NCBI RefSeq assembly: GCF_001485215.1 | Contig: NZ_BBWW01000001.1 | Location: 1,364,001 to 1,428,000 of the forward strand | Reading direction: 5' to 3' | DNA from: Leptolyngbya sp. NIES-2104 | GTDB taxonomy: Bacteria > Cyanobacteriota > Cyanobacteriia > Leptolyngbyales > Leptolyngbyaceae | Length of the DNA stretch: 64,000 nt | Shown here: one piece after another, positions 1-10,200 of the stretch | How positions within the stretch are numbered: position 1 is the stretch's first letter | Layout: every line of letters starts with the position of its first letter | Position numbers and translations under genes: made by a program | Notes under the pieces: generated by a model | What the model was told of the DNA's origin: nothing | Seen by the model: the letters and a program-made list of their open reading frames with translations, nothing else | Databases searched by the model: none

Positions 1-162
1 GCAAAGCGATCGAAGCCTGATTTTCCTCAATGGAGTACTGCAAAAGATCCAGAAGGTATTGCTTGGTACTATGAACCCGCAACAAAGAACTTCTGTACGT
101 TTGCAACTGGAAAGTCAATGTCCGATCTGCAAAGTCAGAACCGTGAGATGTCGAAAGTGTAG
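1..162 (+). CDS. C-terminal fragment of a hypothetical protein (cut by window edge)
   Basis: An open frame runs from the first base to a TAG at 160-162 and gives 53 residues ending in MSKV. It contains an aromatic stretch, WYYEPATKNF. The 5' part lies outside the window, so length and family cannot be judged. A strong hairpin terminator follows 25 bases after the stop, which supports this being the end of a real plus-strand gene. I recognise no domain. Confidence 0.5.
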   Translation, partial: AKRSKPDFPQWSTAKDPEGIAWYYEPATKNFCTFATGKSMSDLQSQNREMSKV

Positions 163-186
163 GATTGCCTCCTCTCCTTAAGCGAC

Positions 187-253
187 TGACTGACGATCCT
201 TGAAGCGCGGTAATTTCGAGAGTCGAACTTTGTAGGATTGTCAGTCATTTTTT
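187..253 (+). terminator. Rho-independent terminator after the truncated first gene
   Basis: Arms at 187-200 (TGACTGACGATCCT) and 234-247 (AGGATTGTCAGTCA) pair over 14 positions with one G-T wobble, and a run of six T follows at 248-253. The loop is long (33 bases). It sits between the truncated gene and the Usp-like gene. Confidence 0.65.
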
Positions 254-381
254 CAATCGCATCTCTTATAGCAAAGGTGTGAGGTATGAGGTGTGAGGGG
301 CGAGGTCAAATTCATTCACCGCTTAGGTTCGGAGGTTGAGAACGTCCTAACCGTTCTGCGTACCGCTATACAAATTGAGCT

Positions 382-855
382 ATGTTTCAGAAAATTTTAG
401 CAGTGGTCGATCAGAGTCACCGATCGCTGCTGCAAAGATCAATTTCATTCTCACAGTGCAGTGGGGCGAAATGGTCGCTATTACATTTGCTGAAGGTGCA
501 AGGTGAGATCCTGTTCTTGTTCTCTGATTTAGAGCGACAGAAACACTGGGCAGGAGCAGAGTTAACCGATTGGAATGTTTGGAACGATCGAGAGCGGAGT
601 CTAAAGCGAGTTCGTCCCAAGACAAAGCTCAAAGTCGCGGCAAACGTTGCTACTTTAGAGCCAACGGTATTGAATGATCAGAAGTTCGATCGCATTTCGA
701 CGACGGATGATTTAGGACAGTCGATCGTCGAGATTGCTCAATGGTGCAAAGCAGATTTGATTGTGATGAGTCTGTCGCCAACGGTCTGTCTGGATGTCGC
801 TCGAATGGCTCATTGTTCAGTGTTGATTGTTAAAGATGAAGAGTCGATGATTTGA
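382..855 (+). CDS. Degenerate universal-stress-protein-like protein
   Basis: The 157-residue product has the outline of a UspA fold: an N-terminal strand KILAVVD, a helix, the strand WSLLHLLKV, and near the C-terminus ADLIVMSLSP followed by CSVLIVKDE. The family's usual ATP-binding signature (G-x2-G-x9-G-S/T) between the last two strands is absent, so it is probably a non-nucleotide-binding Usp variant. It lies 36 bases upstream of a CAX-type exchanger in the same direction, which suggests co-transcription and a link to ion or stress response; this is inference. The middle third (about residues 50-100) resembles no known domain to me. Confidence 0.6.
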   Translation: MFQKILAVVDQSHRSLLQRSISFSQCSGAKWSLLHLLKVQGEILFLFSDLERQKHWAGAELTDWNVWNDRERSLKRVRPKTKLKVAANVATLEPTVLNDQKFDRISTTDDLGQSIVEIAQWCKADLIVMSLSPTVCLDVARMAHCSVLIVKDEESMI

Positions 856-891
856 CAGTTTTAAATTGCGACCTTAACGAATCTCCTCACC

Positions 892-2058
892 ATGACTAGA
901 ATCCCCAATTTTATCGAAGCTGAAGAAGAGGCACTTGCTCGAATTGAGTGGGCAAGAACGATGTCTCGCAAAGATCGATTTTTACTGCAAATGTTAGTCT
1001 TTGTGCCCATCTGTCTGACGCTTGATTGGGCACAGGCTGATCCGATTATTGTGTTTATTTTTGCTGGAGTCTCGATCATTCCGTTAGCGGCTTGGATTGC
1101 AAATTTTACAGAAGCGATCGCGACTGTGATCGGGGCATCCTTTGGTGGATTGCTCAACGCGACTTTTGGCAACGCAACAGAGTTAATTGTCTCGATCGTT
1201 GCACTCCAAGCAGGAATGCTCGATGTTGTCAAAGCAAGCCTCGCTGGGTCAATTATCGCGAACTTACTGGTAGGGTTAGGAATCTCGTTTCTCTTAAATG
1301 GAATTTGGTTTCGCAAGAAAGACATCAAAGTGAATTTACTCAAGGCAAATGTTTCGCGACTGAATGCTGGGTCATTAAACCTTGCAGTGATTTTTCTACT
1401 TACTCCGGCTGCAATTCAATTTACTTCTAGAACATTAGATGTCAATCTTCAGCATACTCGCCTTTCTTATGTTGCTGCAATTCTACTGCTGGTCTTTTAT
1501 GCTTTGATGCTGTTCTTCTCGATGAAGACGCATAAGTATATGTTCGAGCAGGTAGAAGATGCGGAGCCAGAAAGCTACGGAGGTGAAGGAATGCAGCCCA
1601 TGCATTTCTGGACGAATGTAGGACTGTTGCTGGGAACAACGATCGTCTTAGTGTTTGTATCGGAAGCATTAGTGGCGAATTTGCAGGAAGCGGTTCGATC
1701 TCTAGGCTTAACGGATTTGTTTATGGGAGTGATCATTATTCCGTTGTTTGGTGCTGCGGTTGAGTATATCACCTGTGGAATTTGTGCAATGAAGAACAAG
1801 GTGGATTTAGCGATTTCGGTTGCGATCGGGTCAAGTTTGCAGATTGCTTTGTTCGTTGCTCCTGTGCTGGTGCTGGCAGGGTGGTTTATGGGGCAGCCAA
1901 TGAATTTGGCGTTTAATACGTTCTCAGTTCTGGGTGTGGGAATTGCGGTGGTGATGACAAATTCAGTGAGTACGGATGGTCGGCATAATTGGTTAGAAGG
2001 CGTGTTGTTGCTGATGACTTATATTATGTTGGGGACTGCTTTTTACCTGCATCCTTAG
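892..2058 (+). CDS. cax: CAX-family calcium/cation-proton exchanger with altered second alpha-repeat
   Basis: The 388-residue protein is an integral membrane antiporter of the CaCA superfamily, expected to exchange Ca2+ (or another divalent cation) for protons. It has about eleven hydrophobic segments. The first alpha-repeat carries the classic GNATELIVS at about residue 93. The second carries KNKVDLAISVAIGSSLQIA, which is typical, but the preceding motif that usually reads GNAAEH is GAAVEY here, so the conserved Asn and His are replaced. An acidic linker (EDAEPES, about residue 222) lies between the two halves, as usual. The upstream Usp-like gene is probably in the same operon. Family assignment is firm; transport specificity and activity are not. 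Confidence 0.85.
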   Translation: MTRIPNFIEAEEEALARIEWARTMSRKDRFLLQMLVFVPICLTLDWAQADPIIVFIFAGVSIIPLAAWIANFTEAIATVIGASFGGLLNATFGNATELIVSIVALQAGMLDVVKASLAGSIIANLLVGLGISFLLNGIWFRKKDIKVNLLKANVSRLNAGSLNLAVIFLLTPAAIQFTSRTLDVNLQHTRLSYVAAILLLVFYALMLFFSMKTHKYMFEQVEDAEPESYGGEGMQPMHFWTNVGLLLGTTIVLVFVSEALVANLQEAVRSLGLTDLFMGVIIIPLFGAAVEYITCGICAMKNKVDLAISVAIGSSLQIALFVAPVLVLAGWFMGQPMNLAFNTFSVLGVGIAVVMTNSVSTDGRHNWLEGVLLLMTYIMLGTAFYLHP

Positions 2059-2107
2059 TTCAGAGGACATTTAAAGAGTATTCAAGAACACTTCACTACG
2101 GTTCGAT

Positions 2108-2238
2108 CCCGCCCGGAGCTGAACCTCCGGGCTAATCGGCGCAACCCTGCTAAAGCAGGCTAAATCACAATTTCTGCGGCTCTTAGTCCCGTTCAGGGGG
2201 CTTCCCTCGATTAGCCCGGAGGTTCAGCTCCGGGCGGG
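2108..2238. repeat. Cloverleaf-type palindromic element, copy 1
   Basis: The outer arms CCCGCCCGGAGCTGAAC and its complement near 2222-2238 pair across about 130 bp. Each arm also folds on itself (GCCCGGAG...CTCCGGGC). Between them lie two hairpins, CCTGC-taaa-GCAGG and AGTCCC...GGGGCT. It lies between the convergent 3' ends of the exchanger and the GNAT gene. Six related copies occur in the window. Confidence 0.85.
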
Positions 2239-2303
2239 TGAATGCAATCAACGGCTACTTCTAAGACACTTTAACCCTATGCTTACTAAAGCAAGTTTTC
2301 ACC

Positions 2304-2765
2304 TCAAATCCGTTTTTCCATTCGATAGTTAATGAAAGTTTCACCTCGACAAGAAACTTCTTGCTCTGCAATTACCGTAAATCCTAATGATTGGAAAAAG
2401 GGCTTTGCTGTAATACTAGCTTCGGTAAACAATCGATCGACATTCATTTCATGCGCTTTGAACTCGATCGCTTGATAGACCGATCGCCCAATTCCACATC
2501 GCTGATAGTCTTTATGACAATAAAAACAATCAATGTGTCCATCCGCTTCAAGCTCACCGAATCCTAAAATTCGCCCTTCTGACTCAGCGACATAAGTAAA
2601 TCGCTCAGTGCACACGATCGCCCAATCTCGAAAATACAGATCATCTGGCGACCAGGCTTGCACTTGAGCGATCGAATAATCGCGAACATTTACTTCACGA
2701 ACTGTCTCGTGAAACAACGTCGCAATCTGATCGGCATCTTCAGGACGAAATAATCGAATCAGCAT
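2304..2765 (-). CDS. GNAT-family N-acetyltransferase
   Basis: This 153-residue protein (from the Met of MLIRLFRPEDADQI) has the GNAT layout: an N-terminal beta-alpha unit, the strand RILGFGELEADGHIDCFYCH, then the acetyl-CoA pyrophosphate loop YQRCGIGRSVYQAIE (a Q-x2-G-x-G motif) and a C-terminal KPFFQSLGFTVIAEQE. Such enzymes transfer acetyl from acetyl-CoA to an amine; the substrate cannot be told from sequence. Its 5' end overlaps the 3' end of the large upstream gene by about 26 bases, so translation is probably coupled. An ATG at 2774 is possible but adds only three residues. Confidence 0.85.
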   Translation of the reverse strand: MLIRLFRPEDADQIATLFHETVREVNVRDYSIAQVQAWSPDDLYFRDWAIVCTERFTYVAESEGRILGFGELEADGHIDCFYCHKDYQRCGIGRSVYQAIEFKAHEMNVDRLFTEASITAKPFFQSLGFTVIAEQEVSCRGETFINYRMEKRI

Positions 2766-4617
2766 CGAGGTCATCCAACCACAAATCAGGCATGTCTTCA
2801 GGAATGACTTGGCGATCGATCACGACTTTTCGACTTTCGCGATTGGTCAGAGCTTCAACCGCGATCGCTTCAATCCGAAGCTCTACACTGTCAAAGGGCA
2901 CTTTGATCTGGGCGATCGATTCTAAATTGCCCTGTCCATCGGGCTTAAAGTCTAGAATCCATCGCGGCGGCTCGATCAAACTGCGGCTTTGTCGATCGCT
3001 AACCCAAGCTTTGACATAGAGCTTGGGCAAGATGTCAGGCAGCTTGATCCGAACTGCTACGGTTGCTCCTCTGGTTAGCTCTTGTTGTGCGATCGTCATA
3101 ATGGGATCAGGAACAGGCTCAGTTTCAGGCAGCAATAACGGATTTTGAACGCGCTCTGATTGTCCCTGACGGCGGGACATGATCAAGTCAGCAAGCGGCA
3201 AAATCGGCTCATCATCGACGACAAATTCATCGATTACCTGATCGGGACTCGGTTGTAAATCGAGTTCTGATTCATCTAAAACTAGCAAATCTCGATCGTC
3301 TGCCTGAACTTTAACTTCGCTAATCGATTTTTCAACCGGGGAAAAGATTGGCTCTTCAACGATCGGCTCCTCGATCGTAGGTTCTACAGGAACAGGAGCC
3401 GCAGTTAAAGGAATTTCTAGCTGTTTTGCTTCTGGATCACAAACCGTTTCAGGCTGAACACCAAACGTGGGTAAATCGAGCTTTCGACGCGTGTAAGGAT
3501 TGGGTTCGTGCAGTTGAGGCGGCAGGGTTTGCGATTCTTTGGGTGTGAAATTCGCAGCTTCAGCATCTTTTGGAGCCGAAACGAGGTTGAGAAACGCCAA
3601 ATTTAGCGGTTGATTAACAGCAGGTTTCGTTGCAGGGAGATCTAACATATCCTCTGCAACGGCGCGATCGCCTTTTCTCGCTTGCTGTATCGCGTCCATG
3701 AGTTCATTCACATCTGCCATCAATGTGAAAGATTCAGTGGCTAGAATGGGCTTTCCTTCGACTTTGGCATCATGCAGCGTAATTTCGCCTAAAACCAACT
3801 GAGTTTCAAGCTCAACGGGCAACGTCACACGATAGTTCAAGTCAAAGGGCAACGCGGCATTCTGTAGAATCTCATGGGTATCTAAAAGCGTTCTAGAAGT
3901 CTGTGGATCGCGCAGACAAACGCGCAATTCTCCGTCTAAATGTGTCAATGTCGAAACAATTCGACCGACGATCGATAGCGGTTCGCCTCGATGAGCAATG
4001 TAAGTTTCTTGAGCAAGCTCGATCGAGATTTGAGAATTTCCAAAACTCGTCACATTCGGCAACGGGTCTTCCTCATACGGCTCTTCTGCCACCAAGCCAT
4101 ATTCCGCTAAAATCTCGTCAGCGATCGAGCTTGAATTCTCGTCTGCCTGCTGTAAAAATTCCTCGATCGAGGCGCGATCTGTATCGATCACTTTCGTTTC
4201 GACTGCCACAGTTGGCAAATCAAACGCGGCTTGCTCTTCGAGTTCCCAATTCGGATTCCAATCTTCGACAATATCCGATTCGATCGACAATACCCGTAGC
4301 TCGATTAGATGTGCCTCTCCGTGTTTGGGTGCACAGTGAAATCGCCAGACTCCAGACTGAAGCCGAGTGTAGGGAATCACAGGCATCAAGCCTTTCGGAT
4401 TCGTTTGGTGCGTTCGGGTTTGAGTGCGGCGTTTTGGGGGAACTTCGTCGATCGCGTCGTGCTGAATTCGGACTTCGACGGGCGTATTCTGGTGATTCGT
4501 TTTCGCAGCGATGCGATACCGACCTTCCAGAATTTCAACAGTGGAACCGTTCAACGGGAGCCAAGCACGATCGCCGTCTTGCTGTATTAAAAATTCCCAG
4601 GTTTGCAGTTCAGGCAT
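2740..4617 (-). CDS. Large cyanobacterial protein of unknown function
   Basis: The predicted product has 625 residues, no signal peptide and no clear membrane segment, so it is probably cytoplasmic. Residues 1-115 and 200-295 look like beta-rich modules (alternating hydrophobic strands such as ISIELAQETYIAH and LETQLVLGEITLHD). A Pro/Glu-rich low-complexity linker covers about 340-490, and a third beta-rich module follows (VAVRIKLPDILPKLYVKAW), resembling the earlier ones. The gene is translationally overlapped with the GNAT gene. I do not recognise the family beyond its cyanobacterial character, and no catalytic motif is evident. Confidence 0.75.
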   Translation of the reverse strand: MPELQTWEFLIQQDGDRAWLPLNGSTVEILEGRYRIAAKTNHQNTPVEVRIQHDAIDEVPPKRRTQTRTHQTNPKGLMPVIPYTRLQSGVWRFHCAPKHGEAHLIELRVLSIESDIVEDWNPNWELEEQAAFDLPTVAVETKVIDTDRASIEEFLQQADENSSSIADEILAEYGLVAEEPYEEDPLPNVTSFGNSQISIELAQETYIAHRGEPLSIVGRIVSTLTHLDGELRVCLRDPQTSRTLLDTHEILQNAALPFDLNYRVTLPVELETQLVLGEITLHDAKVEGKPILATESFTLMADVNELMDAIQQARKGDRAVAEDMLDLPATKPAVNQPLNLAFLNLVSAPKDAEAANFTPKESQTLPPQLHEPNPYTRRKLDLPTFGVQPETVCDPEAKQLEIPLTAAPVPVEPTIEEPIVEEPIFSPVEKSISEVKVQADDRDLLVLDESELDLQPSPDQVIDEFVVDDEPILPLADLIMSRRQGQSERVQNPLLLPETEPVPDPIMTIAQQELTRGATVAVRIKLPDILPKLYVKAWVSDRQSRSLIEPPRWILDFKPDGQGNLESIAQIKVPFDSVELRIEAIAVEALTNRESRKVVIDRQVIPEDMPDLWLDDLDADSIISS

Positions 4618-4723
4618 AGGTCGGAGAAGCTTTCACCAGGTTTTGCAGTTAATAGGGTACTCTATGTCAACCTACTTTTGGCGATTTTATCCGCGACTTC
4701 TTCACACAGCGCAGAAGTTCAAT

Positions 4724-4755
4724 AAAAAAGCTCGATCGCGAATCGGCGATCGAGC
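4724..4755 (-). terminator. Rho-independent terminator of psaL
   Basis: Read on the minus strand, GCTCGATCGC and GCGATCGAGC pair perfectly over 10 bp around a CGATTC loop, followed by TTTTTT. It lies 31 bases after the psaL stop. The stem contains overlapping GCGATCG words, so a HIP1-like sequence doubles as a terminator arm. Confidence 0.8.
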
Positions 4756-4785
4756 GAATTGGCAAGATATTTCAGTTCGACAGAG

Positions 4786-5253
4786 TTAGTTGAATGCACC
4801 CGTGAAGATCTTGTCTACGATCGAGAAATTCGCGATCAACAGATACGCCACGAATGCGCCACCCGTCGCACCCACGAAGAAGCCGCCTGCGAACTGGCTC
4901 CAACCGCCAGACGATTGCAGCGAATTCGAGGAAGAATCGTCATCTTGGAATGTCGCCAAGCCATAGATTGACAAGCAAGCGGTAGCAATGAGAATGAGTG
5001 CGACAGCAGAAATCAACCCACCGACAGCGGCTTGATCGGAGTCGCGTAAGGGTCCGAGTAATGTCCAAGGACCGACTAAAAAGTAACCATGTGCCATCCC
5101 GATTTCCAATCCGCGCAGCAGAGGAGAGAGTCCTTTGCGGTATGCGGGCAGGTTGCCAATAAAGGCGCGGGTAAAGGCAGAATCACTGATAGGGGTCGAG
5201 AGATGTCCGATAAACGGATCGCCGTTGTACGGTTTAATAAGCTCGTCAGCCAT
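4786..5253 (-). CDS. psaL: Photosystem I reaction centre subunit XI (PsaL)
   Basis: The 155-residue protein matches PsaL in length and character: an N-terminal stromal part ([17 protein letters not shown]), a conserved segment with [20 protein letters not shown] and [12 protein letters not shown], and two to three membrane helices (about residues 78-100 and 118-145). PsaL contributes chlorophyll-binding helices and is needed for trimer or tetramer formation of photosystem I in thylakoids. No psaI gene is found immediately next to it, although the two are adjacent in many cyanobacteria. It is preceded by a histidine kinase gene 102 bases upstream on the same strand and followed by a strong terminator. 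Confidence 0.95.
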   Translation of the reverse strand: MADELIKPYNGDPFIGHLSTPISDSAFTRAFIGNLPAYRKGLSPLLRGLEIGMAHGYFLVGPWTLLGPLRDSDQAAVGGLISAVALILIATACLSIYGLATFQDDDSSSNSLQSSGGWSQFAGGFFVGATGGAFVAYLLIANFSIVDKIFTGAFN

Positions 5254-5355
5254 ATCTTAATATTTCCTAATGATTCTGAAGAGAACAAAAAGAATTCGAG
5301 ACTTATTGTAAGTATGTCTTGGGACAGATTCTGACAAACGCTTCAGAAAAGTTCA

Positions 5356-7083
5356 CTATTGGGAAGGATGCGATACAACTTTCTCTGACCCCTGCCGAAT
5401 CGGAAGATCGATCGCGAATTCTGCCCCACGTCTCGGAGCCGATCGACAAGTTAATCGCCCCTTGTGTTGCTCGATCACAATCTGATAGCTCGTTGCCAAT
5501 CCCATGCCCGTTCCTTTCCCGATCGGCTTGGTGGTAAAAAATGGGTCAAACATTCGAGCTTGCACCGCTTCAGACATGCCCACCCCATTATCGACAATGC
5601 GAATCCGAATCCATTGTGAGTCAAGTTGCTCCGTATAAAGTTGGATCATCGGTTGCTGCTGTCCCCCAATCCAACAATTTGCCAGCCACTGATTGTCTTT
5701 CATCGCAAATTCTAAACTGTCGATCGCATTTGTAATGATTTGCAAGAACACTTGATTCAGTGATCCCGCAAAACACTCAATTTCAGGAATCTGAGCATAG
5801 TGCTTGACCAATTTAATGGTCTCTCTTTGATTCAGTCGATTTTGCAAAATCGTTAACGTGCTTTCGATTCCATCCTGAATGCTCACGGTTTTGCATTCTG
5901 CTTCATCGAGTCGAGAAAAAGTCCGCAGCGATAATACAATCTCTCGAATTCGTTCTGCACCCGTTCGCATCGACTCAAACAAATTCGTCAAATCCTTGAA
6001 CACAAAATCGAGATCCATGTCCTCGATCAATTGCTGCACCTCTGAATGCGGATCAGGATAGTGTTTCTGATACAAATCTAAGAGCGCTGTAATGTCTGCG
6101 ATGTAAGTGCTGGCATGAGTGAGATTACCGTAGATAAAGCTAATTGGATTGTTAATCTCATGAGCAATTCCCGCGACCAATTGACCGAGCGAAGACATTT
6201 TCTCAGTGTGAATGAGTTGCGCTTGAGTGCGTTGTAGTTCTTGCAATGCGATTTCTAACTCGATCGCTTGTTGCCTCAGTCGGGTTTCGGATTGCCGCAA
6301 TGCTTCTTCGTTCGCTTTACGATCGCTCACATCTACCAGAAGTCCATCCCAGAGCGTCGCTCCATCGGTCTGTAATTCTGGGCGCGACTGGGCTTGAATC
6401 CATTTCAGCCTGCCAGAAGGAGTAATAATTCGCCCTATCCAACTCCAAGGTTGCAGCGTCTCAGCCGAGTTACGAATGGATGCTTCAAATGATTCACGAT
6501 CGTCTGGATGAACTTGATCAGAAGGTAAATTTCCGTTCTCATAAATGACCTGCGGTTCTAGTTCCCACAATTCTTGAGCAAACGCACTGACAAACGGAAA
6601 CGAGGCTATACCATCAGGGGTGAGCCGAAATTGATAAAGCATTCCAGGTACATTTGCCGCAAGTTTCTGAAAGCGAGATTCACTCTGCCGTAATGCGTGT
6701 TCTGCGTATTTTCGATCGCTAATGTCACGAATAATCACTAGTGCTTCTTGATCATTGCAGCGAATCACGCGCACTTCTTCGTATTGCACCTCACCATCGA
6801 AGTCGAGTTCCTGCTCATACATTTGCACTTCATTCGTGACGATCGCTCGTTCGACATATTGCATTCGCAAATGCGCCAAGTCTGGCGGCATGAATTCCCA
6901 AAGGAATTTGCCCTGCCAGGCAATTTCAGCACCACACGCCCGAAACGATCGCGGTAGGCGAAAATCGAGACACACTCCTTCACGGCTCAACCGCAACATC
7001 AAATCAGGAATCGCTTCGAGCAAGATCTGATAATTGCGATCGCTTAGCGCAATAAAATCCGGGCTGTCAATACTCATCACCAA
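5356..7083 (-). CDS. PAS-domain sensor histidine kinase
   Basis: A soluble 575-residue kinase. Residues 10-125 and about 135-255 form two PAS-like sensor modules, each ending in the typical ISDRK/VSDRK boundary motif. A short coiled coil (LRQQAIELEIALQELQRTQ) leads to the HisKA dimerisation helix GQLVAGIAHEINNP with the phospho-acceptor His, and a C-terminal HATPase domain has VDNGVGM, FDPFFTTK and GTGMGLATS. This is the class whose H-box reads HEINNP. No response regulator is adjacent, so it is an orphan kinase; the signal is unknown. The downstream gene is psaL, but nothing in the sequence shows a regulatory link. Confidence 0.9.
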   Translation of the reverse strand: MVMSIDSPDFIALSDRNYQILLEAIPDLMLRLSREGVCLDFRLPRSFRACGAEIAWQGKFLWEFMPPDLAHLRMQYVERAIVTNEVQMYEQELDFDGEVQYEEVRVIRCNDQEALVIIRDISDRKYAEHALRQSESRFQKLAANVPGMLYQFRLTPDGIASFPFVSAFAQELWELEPQVIYENGNLPSDQVHPDDRESFEASIRNSAETLQPWSWIGRIITPSGRLKWIQAQSRPELQTDGATLWDGLLVDVSDRKANEEALRQSETRLRQQAIELEIALQELQRTQAQLIHTEKMSSLGQLVAGIAHEINNPISFIYGNLTHASTYIADITALLDLYQKHYPDPHSEVQQLIEDMDLDFVFKDLTNLFESMRTGAERIREIVLSLRTFSRLDEAECKTVSIQDGIESTLTILQNRLNQRETIKLVKHYAQIPEIECFAGSLNQVFLQIITNAIDSLEFAMKDNQWLANCWIGGQQQPMIQLYTEQLDSQWIRIRIVDNGVGMSEAVQARMFDPFFTTKPIGKGTGMGLATSYQIVIEQHKGRLTCRSAPRRGAEFAIDLPIRQGSEKVVSHPSQ

Positions 7084-7224
7084 ATCTTTAGACAGGAATC
7101 CCAGCTAGAGTGCCCGATTTTGAACGGTCATTGCTCAAGAGCACGGGTGTTGTAGATAACATGCTTTTTGATACGTCCAGCGATTCCCAACCTACTGATA
7201 GAAGCGGATTTCAAGCGATCGCTA

Positions 7225-7230
7225 TATAAT
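7225..7230 (+). promoter_or_regulatory. Candidate -10 box for the PstS-like/DUF4912 gene
   Basis: A perfect TATAAT within GCTATATAATAC lies 46 bases upstream of the ATG at 7277. No convincing -35 box is seen at the right spacing, and a GCGATCGC-type word immediately precedes it. A short GAGG ribosome-binding sequence lies before the start codon. Confidence 0.35.
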
Positions 7231-7276
7231 ACTTGCAATTGGTGAATCTGAACTGGTGTAAGAGGCGTTTGAATTA

Positions 7277-10200
7277 ATGTTGCCAAATCAAAAATCGTCT
7301 GCGCTCGGCTTTGCGGTATTGCTTACCACTGTTGCAACTGTAAAACCCCTCGACTCGATCTTTGTTCCATCCCTTTTGGCTCAAGCCACGCCGTTTCCAC
7401 TCCCGACCTCTGTCCCCGCTGGCACGACAGTGCAAATCGACGGGTCAAGTAGTATGGCAGCGATTAACCAAGCCCTCGAACAGCGGTTTGAAAGTCAGTT
7501 TTCTGGCAGCAATATCAATCTCAATTATTCCGGTACGCCCACAGGACTCCAAGCCGTTCGCGATGGCAAAGCCGATCTCGCCGCGATCGGGCGACCTCTG
7601 ACGCAAGCCGAACGCGATCAAGGACTCGTTCCCGTCTCAATGGGACGCGGCAAAATCGCCCTGATTGTCAGCCCAGAGAATCCCTTTCAAGGTAGTATTA
7701 CCGTTCCGCAATTCGTCCGCATCGTGCGGGGAGAAATTACCGATTGGTCAGAACTCGGAGGAGCGCCTGGAAAAATTCGGTTTGTCGATCGACCTGATCT
7801 AAGCGATACCCGCGCCGCCTTTCGCAACTATTCTGTTTTTATTCAAACGCCGTACGAAATCGGCACGACTGCGACGAGAGCCGGAGAAGATAGCACTCAA
7901 GCGGTTGCCCAACAACTCGGAAAAGACGGACTCAGTTTCGCGCCTGCCAATCAGGTGTTGAATCAACCGAATTTGCGGATCGTGCCGATGCACAACACGT
8001 TACCGACTGATCCGCGCTATCCCTTCTCGCAACCGTTCTACTACGTTCACAAAGCCGACCCATCTCCGGGTGCTGCAGCATTTTTAGGATACGCCGCCTC
8101 AGAATCTGGACAGAAAATTGCTCAAGCAACAGAGACTGATCCCGCTTCGTTAGCTCTAAATCCAGCGACTCTCCTCGCGGCTGGCAGTGCTGGAGCCGCA
8201 TCACTCAATGCTGGGGCAGGTGCTGGATCGTCCCCCTCCCCTACTGCCACCGCTTCTCCCGGCGCAACGGGCACAGCTTCCTCTGGTGCGGTTCCTGAAG
8301 GATCACAGGCAGTCGCCCCCAATACAAGCGGACAAAACGATGGCGGGATTCCAGGCTGGCTCTGGTGGCTACTCCCGATCGGAATCGGTGCATTGCTGCT
8401 CGGCTGGTGGCTGCGTCGAAGATCCACGCCTACCGCAGAACCGCCCGTCGCCCCTCCGCCGCCTCCTACCACTGTTACACCGCCACCGCCTCCCCCTTTG
8501 ATGAATCCCACCGAATCCGATGGCACTTTGGCATCGCGAACAGGTTCGGTGATTAATTCTGATCGACAATCGATCGCAGAAGTGCAACCACCGACGATTC
8601 CACCTGCGGCTGTGCTCGGTGCTGCTGGATTAGCAGGAGCGGGAGCACTCATTGGATCAGGACAAACTCAGCCCCCCGAAACCGACCTTCCACCTGTTGA
8701 AGTGCCTCCAACAGAAATTCAACCAGTCGAAACGGAGATCTTGCCTGTTGAAGCGACACTTCCACCTGTGGAACCTCCGATCGCTGAAGAATCGATTCCA
8801 GTCCCCGATCGTCCTTTGGTCGAAATTCGAGAAATGCCGCCGATCGAGACTCCCACGGCTCAGATCGAGCCACCGGAAGCCCCGCCCGAACTCGATTTAC
8901 CCAATGGAGCGATTCTCGGAGCCGCTGGACTGGGAATCGCTGGAACCGCGGCTTGGATGAATCGGACACGATCGAGCGCTTCACCTCAAACCGATTTGCC
9001 AGAATCAGAACCGTTATCGTCACTCGATGCGATCGAGCCATTGGATGAAGTCGAAGATGCGCCCCTCGATCAACCCCCGATCGAACTTGATGTCGATGAT
9101 TCGCCTACAGTCGTCGATGAACTTGTACCAGTCACAGATACAAACTACACTCAACTCGATTTAGATACTGAACTGCAAACGCCTACGATCGAGACAGGTG
9201 AAAGTGCGATCGTTGAGACTCCGAATTCTACTCAAGGTGTTATTCCAGGAATTGCAGCGATCGGAGGAACAGCCCTGGGAGTCGCAGGACTTTCAGCACT
9301 CGGTAACTCAGAAGAAACAACGATCGAGTCTCAAACTTCTGAACCTGAGTTAGACACACCGACTACGATTCAATCAGATTCAGATCCAACGCTAATCGAC
9401 CTGAGTTCAGAACTACCCCTGATCGAATCGAGTTCCGATCCGACTCTGGCTGAATCCGTTGAACCCATTTCAGAATCAGTTGAAGATCCAAACTTGATTC
9501 AAGGTGCGATTCCAGGACTTGCAGCAATGGGAGGAGCGGCAGCACTCGGAATCGCAGGAATGGCAGCCACTGAAAACGATCAGTCTGAGATTGTAGAAAA
9601 CACTTCTGAACCTGCAATTCGCGAACCAGAACTGTCCGAAATCGATGCGGGAACTGATTTAGAAACTGCCGAATTTCCAGAGATTATCTCAGAAGAACCT
9701 GACACGATCGCAGAAGAACCGCCAATCGTTTCAGAGGTTTCCGAACCCAATATCGTCGAGGCGGCACTCCCAGGAATGGCGACAGTGGGAGGATTGGGAA
9801 TTGCTGCGGGATTAATGAGCGATCGAGAAAATACCACGCAAACGAATGTAGAAGCCGCTCGATTCGATGTTGGACAAACCGATTTATCGAGTGAAACGTT
9901 AGCTTCAGTCGATGGAGGCTTGCCTGATTTACCGAATGGCTACGGTGACAGTCGAATTGTTTTGATGCCGCGTGATCCACAGTGGGCATATGCGTATTGG
10001 GACATTCCGAACGAGCACAAGTCTGAAGTGAGAAGCCAAGGCGGACAATCGCTCGTTTTACGGCTGTATGATGTTACCGATATCGATTTAGAGCGTCAAA
10101 GTCCTCACAGTTTGCAGCAGCTTGAATGTGATGAACTGGCACGAGATTGGTATCTACCGATTCCGGTCAGCGATCGCGATTATCTCATCGAAATCGGTTA

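Noticed and set aside
3903-4619. 238-codon plus-strand frame opposite the large cyanobacterial protein
   Set aside because: Arg/Ser-rich antisense shadow; the minus-strand frame has consistent beta-rich modules and joins the GNAT gene by overlap.
8122-8652. 176-codon minus-strand Ala/Gly/Pro-rich frame within the PstS-like gene
   Set aside because: Low-complexity complement of the linker-encoding region; no start signal or domain.
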